From Dyella sp. RRB7 (GTDB lineage: Bacteria > Pseudomonadota > Gammaproteobacteria > Xanthomonadales > Rhodanobacteraceae), in NCBI RefSeq assembly GCF_022761115.1, contig NZ_JAKWJS010000001.1, forward strand, positions 434,001 to 498,000: a stretch of 64,000 bases of DNA, given 5' to 3'. This document shows positions 56,438-64,000 of this stretch, piece after piece. A model generated the notes under the pieces. The model made no database searches, had not been told where the DNA came from, and saw only the letters and a program-made list of their open reading frames with translations. The first letter of the stretch is position 1. Each line of letters begins with the position of its first letter. Position numbers and translations under genes: made by a program.

Positions 56438-59341
56438 TCAGTCGATCTTCCAATCCAGCGACAGAAACACTTCGCGACCGGTGTAAGAGTCGCCCTGCTG
56501 CGTCGGAATGAACTCGAAGCTGCCCGAGTAGTACGGAATGGGCCCGACCTTGTCGAAGATGTTCGAGATGTTCAGGCCGAGCTTGACCCGGTCGTTGAAG
56601 CTATAGGACGCCGCCGTGCTCCAGGTGATCCACGGTCCGACATGACCGCGATAGATCACGCATTGCGGGTCGCCCATCGCGGGCACGATGCCGTTGGGCA
56701 ACACTTCGCAGCCGGCGTAGTTGTTGCTGCGGATTTCACCCGAGCGCTCGCCGTGCAAGGTGAGATCCCACGGCCCCTTGTGCCAGTGCGCCGTGCCGTT
56801 GACCCTGCTGGCCACGTACTGGTAGCGCGTGTTGAGCAACGGGTCGGAGGCGAGGTCGCGCTCCTTGTACGACAGGTTGTTGGTGTAGTCGAGATTGAAA
56901 TTGAAGTTGCCCCAGTCGGCGGTGGCGAACTTGTAGGTCATCGACGCATCGATGCCGCTGACATACAGCGAGGCTTCGTTGATCGGCCCGACGGTGATGC
57001 TGGTGATGTTGCCGCTCGCGTCGCGCACCACGTCCTTGATCGCCAGCTTGCAGTAGTCCGAGCCCTGCGGATGGGCGATGTACGGCGCACCGGTGACGGT
57101 CTGCCCGGTCAGGCAGCCGGCTTCGTCGGTCAGCAGGGTCTGCGTATCGATCCACTTGATCGCGTTGTCGATGCCCATGTGCCAGTAGTCGACCGACAGG
57201 CCCAGGCCTTCGACCGCCGGCACGTCCCACACCACGCCGTAGGTCCATGAATGGCCCGTCTCGGGCAGCAGGTTGCGGCTGCCGCCGGAGTACTGGGTGA
57301 AGCTGGTCGAGTGCTGGTAGTTCTGGCAGGTGCGGTCGCCGGTCTGGATGCACTTGAGCGGATCGGCGTAGTCGCCCACGGTCGACTGCGAGTCGGACAG
57401 GTAGATGGCCTGCATGTCCGGGGCGTGGAAGTTGGTGCCGTAGGTGCCGCGCACCAGCAATCCCTCGAGCGGACGCCATTCGATGGCGGTGCCCCAGGTG
57501 CGGGCGATATCCGCCACGCTGGCGTCGCGGTACTTGTCGATGCGGCCGGAGATGGTCCAGGTCAGCGTCGATGCCAGCGGTACGCGGAATTCGGTCGCCG
57601 TCGACACGCGGTTGCGGGTGCCGCCACCGGTGATGTAGTTCTGGAACGGATCGCCGAAGGTGGTGGTGTTGCCGCGCGGATCGGGCGCCAGCTGGAAGCC
57701 CTGGTGATTGCCTTCCAGCACGCCGGCGAAGCCGACCGGACCCGCCCAGGTGTCGAACAGGTTGCCGTTGAGGTTGAAGGTGGCCTGGTCCATCCAGGTA
57801 TAGGCGCTGTTGACGCCGCCCACCGCGAAGCTCTGGTAGTCCGCCGGCGACATCGGGCTCCAGAAGCGGCTGCTGTTCATCGCATAGGTGGGATAGAGGG
57901 TACCGCCGACATTGGTCGTACCCTGCTGCGGCCCGAAGAAGTAGTCGAACATGCCCTGTTCGTTGAGGCCGGTGTAGTGCTCGTGCACGATGTACTTGTT
58001 GGTGCCGAGGTTCAGGTCCCAGTTGAAGCGGTCATCGAAGATGGTGCCCTTCAGGCCCGCGTGGATGTCCCAGTTCTGCTCGTAGTCGTGGGTGTTGCCG
58101 TAGCTGCCCAGCTCCTGCGGCGTCAGCTGGCGGATGTAATTGCCGATGACCTGGCCGGTGGTCTTGTCGTAGAAATTGTTGGGCAGGCCGCCCATCGGGT
58201 ACAGCGCCGGCAGTGCGGTGTTGGTGGTGCCGGTGGTGTCCCACAGGCCGACCGAGCCATAGGCCTGGATGCCCTGGTTGAAGTCGTATTCGCCCGCCAC
58301 GTAGAAGTTGTCGCTGCGCAGGCCGGGCGTCAGCACCCAGTTGCTGTAGGCCGCACGCTGCGAGCAGGAAGTGCCGTTGTCGGTGACCTGGTTGGGCAGC
58401 ACCGTATTGCCGCTGGTGCCGACCGTCTTGTGGTCGTACGCCAGGAAATTGTTGCCGAACTGGCCACACGCACCGGCCGGCGGCGCGATGTACTGGCCAT
58501 TGGCGTTCTGCAGCGCGAGGCCGTCGGAACGCTGGAAACCGAACAGGCGCTCGCTGGGATTCCAGGCGCCGTAGCCGGCATCGGCCTCGGAGTCGGTATA
58601 CGAGCGGTCGCGGCCCCACAGCGGCGAGCGGTTGGTGTGCTCGTAGTTGTAGATGATGTGCCAGTGGTCGCCCGAGCGGCCGCCGGTGAAGTTGACGTCG
58701 CCGTAGTCACGGCCGCCGCGCGTGGCGCCGCCGGCGGTCACCTGCAGATCGTCGCCCTGGTAGTTCTTCTTCAGGATCACGTTGACCACGCCGGCCACCG
58801 CGTCCGAGCCGTAGATCGAGGAAGCGCCGGTGGCCAGCACTTCGATGTGGTCGACCATGCCGACGGGAATATTGTTGTAGTTCTGGAACGTGCTCTGGCC
58901 CGCGCTGGGCTGCGGGTAGTCGGCGATGCGATGGCCGTCGATCAGCAGCAGGCTATGGTCGGGGCCCAGGTTGCGCAGGTTGATGGGACGCGCATTGACC
59001 GCGGTGCTGCCCCAGGTCGAGACGCGATCGTAGAAATCAGGCGTGGCCACCTGCGGCAGCGAATTGAGGAACTCGAACAGCGTCGTGTAACCCTGCGCCT
59101 TGATCTGCTCGGCCGTGACGATGGTGACCGGCGCCGGCCCTTCGATTTCCGAACGCGGAATGCGCGAGCCGGTCACCGTGACCTTGTCCAGCGTGACGGC
59201 CTTGGTGTTCGTGGCGTCCTGCTGGGTGGGCTGCTGGCCTGTCGCAGCCGGCGTGGCCGTCTGCGCGAAGACAGAAGGTGCGGCGAGCGCCAGCGCCAGT
59301 GAGCTGGCAAGCAGGCCGCGCCGCATGCGGATAGTTTTCAT
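56438..59341 (-). CDS. TonB-dependent receptor, mannoside locus (copy 2)
   Basis: A protein of 967 residues from ATG 59341, with GAGAGGGG 6-14 nt upstream; the ATG two codons earlier sits directly on that ribosome site. Signal peptide, then a linker (PTQQDATNTKAVTLDKV) and plug start VTVTGSRIPRSEIEG. The same plug and barrel motifs as copy 1 follow, to the identical C-terminus YTGREVFLSLDWKID. The two copies share most of their sequence; differences cluster in the linker and in extracellular loop-like segments. It follows glucokinase by about 220 bp and may share its promoter. It is predicted to import a glycan trimmed by the GH92/GH125 enzymes. Confidence 0.95.
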   Translation of the reverse strand: MKTIRMRRGLLASSLALALAAPSVFAQTATPAATGQQPTQQDATNTKAVTLDKVTVTGSRIPRSEIEGPAPVTIVTAEQIKAQGYTTLFEFLNSLPQVATPDFYDRVSTWGSTAVNARPINLRNLGPDHSLLLIDGHRIADYPQPSAGQSTFQNYNNIPVGMVDHIEVLATGASSIYGSDAVAGVVNVILKKNYQGDDLQVTAGGATRGGRDYGDVNFTGGRSGDHWHIIYNYEHTNRSPLWGRDRSYTDSEADAGYGAWNPSERLFGFQRSDGLALQNANGQYIAPPAGACGQFGNNFLAYDHKTVGTSGNTVLPNQVTDNGTSCSQRAAYSNWVLTPGLRSDNFYVAGEYDFNQGIQAYGSVGLWDTTGTTNTALPALYPMGGLPNNFYDKTTGQVIGNYIRQLTPQELGSYGNTHDYEQNWDIHAGLKGTIFDDRFNWDLNLGTNKYIVHEHYTGLNEQGMFDYFFGPQQGTTNVGGTLYPTYAMNSSRFWSPMSPADYQSFAVGGVNSAYTWMDQATFNLNGNLFDTWAGPVGFAGVLEGNHQGFQLAPDPRGNTTTFGDPFQNYITGGGTRNRVSTATEFRVPLASTLTWTISGRIDKYRDASVADIARTWGTAIEWRPLEGLLVRGTYGTNFHAPDMQAIYLSDSQSTVGDYADPLKCIQTGDRTCQNYQHSTSFTQYSGGSRNLLPETGHSWTYGVVWDVPAVEGLGLSVDYWHMGIDNAIKWIDTQTLLTDEAGCLTGQTVTGAPYIAHPQGSDYCKLAIKDVVRDASGNITSITVGPINEASLYVSGIDASMTYKFATADWGNFNFNLDYTNNLSYKERDLASDPLLNTRYQYVASRVNGTAHWHKGPWDLTLHGERSGEIRSNNYAGCEVLPNGIVPAMGDPQCVIYRGHVGPWITWSTAASYSFNDRVKLGLNISNIFDKVGPIPYYSGSFEFIPTQQGDSYTGREVFLSLDWKID

Positions 59342-59563
59342 GGTCATCCCCTCTCTAGAGAACCTGTTGTTGTGTGCGCCCTGCCCGGCCGCATTCGGAC
59401 CCGGCGGGCACTCTCCGTTTTCTTCTTGATCCGACTTACGCAACGTTGTCGATACGAAGATCGACGCCCCCCACATCAGCCCACGAAACGCTCGCGCCGC
59501 CCGTCTTCCTCCCGTTCGCGACGGGCAACGGATCGATCCGTGGGTAAAACACCTGCGGCGGCG

Positions 59564-60667
59564 TTAGTGCCGCGATCGCTCCATCAGCCAGCTCGCCGCG
59601 CCGATGACGCCGAGCTGCGCGTGATCCACCACCTGCACGGGAACCGTCTGCAGGAAGGGCGACATCACGCCCTTGTCGAGAAAGCGGCTGACGAACGCGC
59701 TGTTCTCCAGAAACGCGAACATGCGCGACAGAAATCCGCCGGCCAGATAGATGCCGCCGGTGGCGCCGTACAACATCGCCAGGTCGCCCGCGAACGAGCC
59801 GAGCCAGCCGCAGAACAGCTGCAAGGCTTCCATGGCCTGCGCATCCTCGCCCGCACAGGCAGCCGCGACGATGGCGGCCGGCGCGTGGCAAGCCACCGGC
59901 CGGCCTTCCAGGCGGCACAGCGCTTGATACAGACGCAGCAGACCGGGACCCGACAACACGTGGTCGTACGGCACATGGGTATCGGCGGGCACCCATTGGG
60001 CAAGCACCTGTTGCTCGCGCCCCACGCGTGCCGCCAGTTGGATATGGCCGGCTTCGGTGGCCAGGACCTGCGGCCTGGCTCCAGGCAGACGCACGGCCAC
60101 GCCCAACCCCGTACCCGGTCCCACCACTACCACGGGACCCTGGATGTCCCCCGCCGCATGACGCGGCACATGCAGCGGCATCACGCTGCTTTCGTGCAGA
60201 TGCGCCGTCGCGTGCGCCAGCGCCTCGAAATCGTTCAGTACGCTCACCTCGTCGAGCGACAGCGCCTGTTCCAGACGCACCGGCTCGATAGGCCACCGGA
60301 GATGGCTGTTGACCACGCAGCCGTCGTGCAGAAAGCCCGCGCACGCGAGGGCAAACCGGCGCGGCTTGACTGCGTGCTCATGGCAGAACGCGCGCACGAT
60401 GGCATCCAGCCCCGCGTACTCATCGCACGTGTAGACCCGGTAGGCCACGATCTCCGGAACAAGGCTGCCGGGCAGGTCATGGCGCTCGGCAAAAGCCACC
60501 AGCCCAATACGCGCGTTGGTGCCGCCGACGTCGGCCGCCAGCACCGGCTGACGTTCGTTGCCGGGCGAGCGAAGCGTGCCCGGCGGCATGGCTTCGGTGA
60601 CGTGATCGACGCCGCACAGCCCATGTCCATGGGGTGCCACGCAGTACTCCCGACCGCTGTCAATCAT
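59564..60667 (-). CDS. glk: Glucokinase
   Basis: About 367 residues from ATG 60667 (weak GGAAAAG upstream); ATG 60589, giving 341 residues, fits usual family length but lacks a ribosome site. Motifs: LAADVGGTNARIGLV (phosphate-1), ALACAGF, NDFEALAHA (catalytic Asp), VVVGPGTGLGVAVRL and a C-terminal GGIYLAGGFLSRM. It phosphorylates glucose, possibly mannose or another hexose, with ATP, in the cytoplasm. Tandem operator-like sites sit just upstream, so it looks to be the first gene of the glk-receptor unit. A glucokinase inside a mannosidase locus suggests that the glycan also yields glucose or that this enzyme has relaxed specificity. Confidence 0.93.
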   Translation of the reverse strand: MIDSGREYCVAPHGHGLCGVDHVTEAMPPGTLRSPGNERQPVLAADVGGTNARIGLVAFAERHDLPGSLVPEIVAYRVYTCDEYAGLDAIVRAFCHEHAVKPRRFALACAGFLHDGCVVNSHLRWPIEPVRLEQALSLDEVSVLNDFEALAHATAHLHESSVMPLHVPRHAAGDIQGPVVVVGPGTGLGVAVRLPGARPQVLATEAGHIQLAARVGREQQVLAQWVPADTHVPYDHVLSGPGLLRLYQALCRLEGRPVACHAPAAIVAAACAGEDAQAMEALQLFCGWLGSFAGDLAMLYGATGGIYLAGGFLSRMFAFLENSAFVSRFLDKGVMSPFLQTVPVQVVDHAQLGVIGAASWLMERSRH

Positions 60668-60711
60668 GAGCTGTCTTTTCCCTGGCCATGGACGTCTTGT
60701 CCGCACCGCTG

Positions 60712-60758
60712 ATTTAGATCGATGCAAATGTTTTCGCGTTATTTAGATCGAGGCAAGT
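60712..60758 (-). promoter_or_regulatory. Tandem LacI-type operator-like sites before glucokinase
   Basis: ATTTAGATCGATGCAAAT (60712-60729) and ATTTAGATCGAGGCAAGT (60741-60758) start 29 bp apart. On the minus strand TTGCCT, 17 bp, AAACAT can be read as -35/-10. The first site is 45 bp upstream of the glk ATG. The pair matches that at 55885-55931 in sequence, spacing and flank (GGCAAGTC, then TTACGC). Confidence 0.75.
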
Positions 60759-60877
60759 CGCAGTGCAGCAGGGCTTACGCGAAGATGACGAATGGCTCTG
60801 GCCATGCTGCTTGCAGGGGCCTCCAGCGGACCCGGCAGGTGCCGTCCGGCGTGGTCGCCCATCTCTTATCGCCCCCG

Positions 60878-60909
60878 ATGTCCCGGGCGTCACGCGACAC
60901 CCGGGACAT
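60878..60909 (-). terminator. Hairpin downstream of the second GH92 gene
   Basis: A perfect 10-bp stem, ATGTCCCGGG/CCCGGGACAT, with internal pairing, 32 nt past the GH92 stop on the minus strand. No T-tract. It separates the GH125-GH92 unit from glk. Confidence 0.5.
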
Positions 60910-60940
60910 GTTCGACCGACGGGCGTCGGCCTGGCTTCGC

Positions 60941-63403
60941 CTACGCCGGCTCGGCAGGCAAGGCCGCGGTGGCAGGCAAGCCGAATGCGGGCGGCCGGTC
61001 GGCCGGCGCGCTGCCGAACGCGAGGTTGGGCGTGCTGCCCATGTGGAATTCCAGCGTGCCGCCCGCCGCCAGTTCGGCGTGGCTGATCCAGCTGCGAGTC
61101 CAGGGCTTGCCATTCCACTGCACCGACTGGATATAGGCATGGCCCGGGCCGTTGCCAGTGGTGCGGATGACCAGCCTGCGCTCGCCGGCCAGCGACACCT
61201 CGGCGCAATCCAGCAGCGGACTGCCGAACACGTAGTTCGTGCTCACCGGGTCGACGGCATACAGGCCCAGCGCGCTCATCACGTACCACGCGCTCATCTG
61301 CCCGCAGTCTTCGTTGCCGGCCAGGCCATCGGGTTCGGGCGGATACATGGTTTCCAGCAGCATGCGCACGCGAGCCTGCGTCTTGTGGTGAGAACCGGTA
61401 TAGGCATACAGGTAGGCCACATGGTGGCTGGGCTCGTTGCCGTGCGCGTACTGGCCCACCATGCCGGCGATGTCCGGCGGTGCATCGGCGGGCAGCCTGG
61501 AGTCGGTGGTGAACAGCTCGTCGAGCTTGCGCTCGAACACCGCCTGCCCACCGAACATGTCCATGTACGCATACAGGTCATGCTGGTTGAGGAAGCTGGC
61601 TTCCCACGAGTTCGACTCGGTGAAGTCGCGCCATTGGCTGGAATGCCCCATGCCACGCGGATCGAACGGTTCCAGCCAGTTGCCGTCGAGGCCGCGCGGC
61701 CGCATGAAGTTGAGCTTCTGGTCGAACACGTGGCGGTAATTACGCGAGCGCTTGCGCAATGCTTCGGCATCGGCTTTCGCACCGGCCGCATCCGCCATAT
61801 GCGCGACCGCCCAGTCGTCATAGGCGTATTCGAGCGTCTTGCTGACCGCCTCGCCTTCCTTGTCGCTGGGGATGTAGCCCAGCTTGCGGTAGTACGGCAG
61901 GCCACGGTAATCGTCCTCCATCGCGCGCTTGCGATAGATGGGCCAGGCACGCGCGTAATCGATGCCGGTAAAGCCCTTCGCCTGCGCTTCGGCGATCACC
62001 ACCGCGGAGTGGTAGCCGATCATGCAACCGGTCTCCACGCCTTGCAGCGGCCACACCGGCGGGCCTTCGGGGCTTTCGGCGGCCATGCGCACCAGGCCAT
62101 TGACCAGGTCCGGCACGCGATCGGGCTGGAACAGGGTCAGCAGCGGGTGCAGCGCGCGATAGGTGTCCCACAGCGAGTAGGTGCTGTAGTTGTGCTGTCC
62201 CTGCGCCAGCTGGTGGACCGCCAGGTCCATGCCGCGATATCGGCCGTCCACGTCGCTGAACAGCGTCGGCGCCAGCATGGTGTGGTACAGCGCGCTGTAG
62301 AACGTGCGCAGCGTGGGCTCGGAAGACGACTCGATGCGGATGCGGCCGAGCTCGCGCTCCCACGCATCGCCGGCGGCCTGCACCACCTGCTCGAACTCCC
62401 AGCCCGGGATTTCCGCGTCGAGGTTGCGCAGCGCGCCCTCGATGTCGACCGCCGAGATGCCCACCTTCACCAGCAACGGGGCGTGGGCCACGTCATCGAT
62501 ATGCAGGGCGGCCTTGAGATGCGTGCCCTTGGCCTCGCCGGTGCCGCTCGGCAGCGCGGTGTCTTCGGAATACAGCGTGGCGCTGGAAAACGGCCGCGAC
62601 AGCTTCATCGCGAAATAGATATGGCGGCCGTTGGCCCATTGGTGCACGCGGCGGCCGCCCACCAGGGTGTCGTTGCCGACCAGGCGCAGCTGCGCGTCGG
62701 TGACCGCGGCCGGCAGCTTGGCGCTGTCGTGATAAGCGTGCGCGAAGTCGACCAGCAAGTGGCCGGCGCCCTGCCCGTGGAAGGTGTAGCGATGCAGGCC
62801 CGCGCGCAAAGTGGCGGTAAGCTCGGCGGCGATATCGTGATCGCTCAGGTGCACCCGGTAATAACCCGGACGCGCCTGCTCCGACGCCTTGTCGTAGCGC
62901 GAGCGATAGCCATGGCCCGGCGTGGCCTTGCTGTCGGCCGACAGATGCGAACCGGGCGCCGCGCCGTCAAAGCGCGAATGGTAGTTTTCGTCCGGCAACC
63001 CACGACTGCCCGGCTGCAGCAGCACGGGGCCCTGTGCGGGCATCACCAGCACGTCGAGCATGTCGCTGGCACCGGTGCCGCTCAGATGCGTGTGCGAAAA
63101 CCCCATGATCGAGCCATCGGCCTGGTGATAGCCCGAACAGCCGTCCCATCCGAAGTCGTTGGTGTCCGGGCTCAGCTGCACCATGCCGTAAGGCATCGAT
63201 GCGCCCGGATAGGTATGGCCGTGCCCACCCGTGCCGACGAAGACATCGACATAGCGCGATACGCCGCTGGCCGATGGGGCGAGCAGGTCGGCCGGCCTGG
63301 ATGCCACGGCGGCACCGGTCAGGCGCTTGGCCAGGGACGGCAAGGGGCTGCCAAGCACGGCCAGCGCGCCCATGCCTTGCAGGAATTGTCGGCGGGACAC
63401 CAT
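60941..63403 (-). CDS. GH92 alpha-mannosidase (Tat-exported)
   Basis: A protein of 820 residues from ATG 63403, with GGAG 9 nt upstream. That start opens on a twin-arginine signal MVSRRQFLQGMGALAVLG (RR within SRRQFLQ), so the enzyme is probably exported folded; the frame continues upstream without meaning. GH92 landmarks: YVDVFVGTGGHGHTYPGASMPYGMVQLSPD, MGFSHTHLSGTGASDM, YAYDDWAVAHMADAAG, YAHGNEPSHHVAYLYAYTG and GNEDCGQMSAWYVMSALGLYAVDP. Its linkage preference is unknown, but it clearly differs from the other GH92. It is 68 bp downstream of the GH125 gene on the same strand, in the same operon. Confidence 0.95.
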   Translation of the reverse strand: MVSRRQFLQGMGALAVLGSPLPSLAKRLTGAAVASRPADLLAPSASGVSRYVDVFVGTGGHGHTYPGASMPYGMVQLSPDTNDFGWDGCSGYHQADGSIMGFSHTHLSGTGASDMLDVLVMPAQGPVLLQPGSRGLPDENYHSRFDGAAPGSHLSADSKATPGHGYRSRYDKASEQARPGYYRVHLSDHDIAAELTATLRAGLHRYTFHGQGAGHLLVDFAHAYHDSAKLPAAVTDAQLRLVGNDTLVGGRRVHQWANGRHIYFAMKLSRPFSSATLYSEDTALPSGTGEAKGTHLKAALHIDDVAHAPLLVKVGISAVDIEGALRNLDAEIPGWEFEQVVQAAGDAWERELGRIRIESSSEPTLRTFYSALYHTMLAPTLFSDVDGRYRGMDLAVHQLAQGQHNYSTYSLWDTYRALHPLLTLFQPDRVPDLVNGLVRMAAESPEGPPVWPLQGVETGCMIGYHSAVVIAEAQAKGFTGIDYARAWPIYRKRAMEDDYRGLPYYRKLGYIPSDKEGEAVSKTLEYAYDDWAVAHMADAAGAKADAEALRKRSRNYRHVFDQKLNFMRPRGLDGNWLEPFDPRGMGHSSQWRDFTESNSWEASFLNQHDLYAYMDMFGGQAVFERKLDELFTTDSRLPADAPPDIAGMVGQYAHGNEPSHHVAYLYAYTGSHHKTQARVRMLLETMYPPEPDGLAGNEDCGQMSAWYVMSALGLYAVDPVSTNYVFGSPLLDCAEVSLAGERRLVIRTTGNGPGHAYIQSVQWNGKPWTRSWISHAELAAGGTLEFHMGSTPNLAFGSAPADRPPAFGLPATAALPAEPA

Positions 63404-63471
63404 GTGGGGGTACTCCGTAAGTGTGGGGACTGCCATGAACAACCGGTGGAACGGTACGCCTGCGGCGCGGC

Positions 63472-64000
63472 TCAGCCGCGCAACAGCTCTGGATGCTTGC
63501 CGTGAACATCGACGATCAGCTCGCCGAACAAGGTATTGGCCCAGGCGAACCAGCTGCGCGTGAAGTGCGCGGGATCGTCCTGGTCGAACGCTTCGTGCAT
63601 GAAACCCGTGCCCGCATCGGTGTCGCGCAACCAGCGCAGGCACTGACGGATCTCGGCTGTGTCCAGGCTGGTCTGCGCATAGATCATGATGGACATCGGC
63701 CACACCATGCGCAGGCCCTCGTGCGGACCGCCGATGCCCTCGGCGGCGGCGCCCTTGAAGAAATACGGGTTGCGTTCGCTCCACACGCGCTCGCGGGTGT
63801 GGCGATAGACGGGATCGGCGCGATCGCAGCAACCCAGGTAAGGCAGGCTGAGCAGGCTCGGCGCATTGGCATCGTCCATGAACAGCTGGTTGCCGAAGCC
63901 GTCGATCTCATAGGCCCAGTAAGCGCTGCCGTCGGCCTCGTGCATGCGGCCATCGCGCTGCACCGCCTGCTCCACCTCATCCGCCAAGGCGGTGCAGGCG
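63472..64000 (-). CDS. GH125 exo-alpha-1,6-mannosidase (5' truncated by window)
   Basis: The last ~175 residues of a family member whose N-terminus lies outside the window: the frame is open past base 64000. Motifs SAYWAYEIDGFGNQLFMDDANAPSLLSLPYLG, then RVWSERNPYFFKGAAAEGIGGPHEG and MHEAFDQDDPAHFTRSWFAWANTLFGELIVDV, match the GH125 family of metal-independent alpha-1,6-mannosidases (known family). With GH92 enzymes it would strip high-mannose N-glycans or alpha-mannan. First visible gene of the minus-strand mannoside operon, 68 bp before GH92. Confidence 0.93.
   Translation of the reverse strand, partial: ACTALADEVEQAVQRDGRMHEADGSAYWAYEIDGFGNQLFMDDANAPSLLSLPYLGCCDRADPVYRHTRERVWSERNPYFFKGAAAEGIGGPHEGLRMVWPMSIMIYAQTSLDTAEIRQCLRWLRDTDAGTGFMHEAFDQDDPAHFTRSWFAWANTLFGELIVDVHGKHPELLRG

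Noticed and set aside
57251-59302. Plus-strand open frame of 683 codons
   Set aside because: Antisense to receptor copy 2 and of the same character as the frame opposite copy 1.
60722-63505. Plus-strand open frame of 927 codons
   Set aside because: Antisense to a clear GH92 gene.

Overview
The window is GC-rich, densely coded DNA from a gammaproteobacterium. Its gene content points to Xanthomonadales, most likely Rhodanobacteraceae (Dyella/Luteibacter/Rhodanobacter type). The reasons are two long TonB-dependent receptors that share the start of their plugs (GSRIPRSEIEG), the DUF3348-DUF802-OmpA-DUF2894 block, a SapC-family protein, and intergenic hairpin repeats of the kind common in this order. 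The genus is an inference from family resemblance. No tRNA, rRNA, CRISPR array, integrase or insertion sequence was seen.

Layout. 1-6.9 kb: the end of a patatin-type outer-membrane protein, a lipoprotein, a secreted aromatic/Gly-rich repeat protein and two tandem TonB-N-terminus-like proteins. 7-13.4 kb: an EF-G paralogue, a GreA/GreB-like factor, a SET-domain methyltransferase, a lipoprotein plus acyl-CoA dehydrogenase behind a PsrA-like operator, and a GNAT acetyltransferase. 13.4-22.7 kb: NTF2-like protein, SapC, HNH protein, dxs, a TonB-dependent receptor, prmC and a cNMP-binding flavoprotein. 22.9-29.6 kb: a LysR regulator divergent from a six-gene acyl-CoA/short-chain oxidoreductase operon. 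29.6-32.1 kb: a LysR regulator divergent from an aldo/keto reductase and a cupin. 32.2-34.1 kb: an encapsulin shell gene and its DyP peroxidase cargo. 34.4-38.6 kb: a four-gene MotA/MotB-like block. 38.8-45.3 kb: msrA, an M14 peptidase, an M1 aminopeptidase, oxyR, apt and a DUF2007 protein. 45.3-46.1 kb: a large inverted repeat. 46.1-50 kb: a three-gene two-component cascade. 50.1-64 kb: an alpha-mannoside utilisation locus (GH125, two GH92, glucokinase, two TonB-dependent receptors).

How the genes work together. The mannoside locus looks like a TonB-dependent import and trimming system: receptors bring glycans across the outer membrane, GH92 and GH125 enzymes remove alpha-mannose, and a sugar kinase may feed a hexose into metabolism. 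Three of its upstream regions share an 18-bp half-palindrome with a central CG, as expected for a LacI-family operator, and two of them carry it as tandem copies exactly 29 bp apart. The encapsulin pair makes a protein compartment loaded with a peroxidase; msrA and oxyR lie within about 9 kb of it.

The best candidate for an under-described system is the 34.4-38.6 kb block. A four-helix MotA/ExbB-like protein with a coiled tail of about 500 residues is translationally coupled to a MotB/OmpA-like partner that keeps the ion-carrying Asp. This is the architecture of the ZorAB motor of Zorya defence, but here it is flanked by two proteins of unknown function instead of the Zorya effectors.
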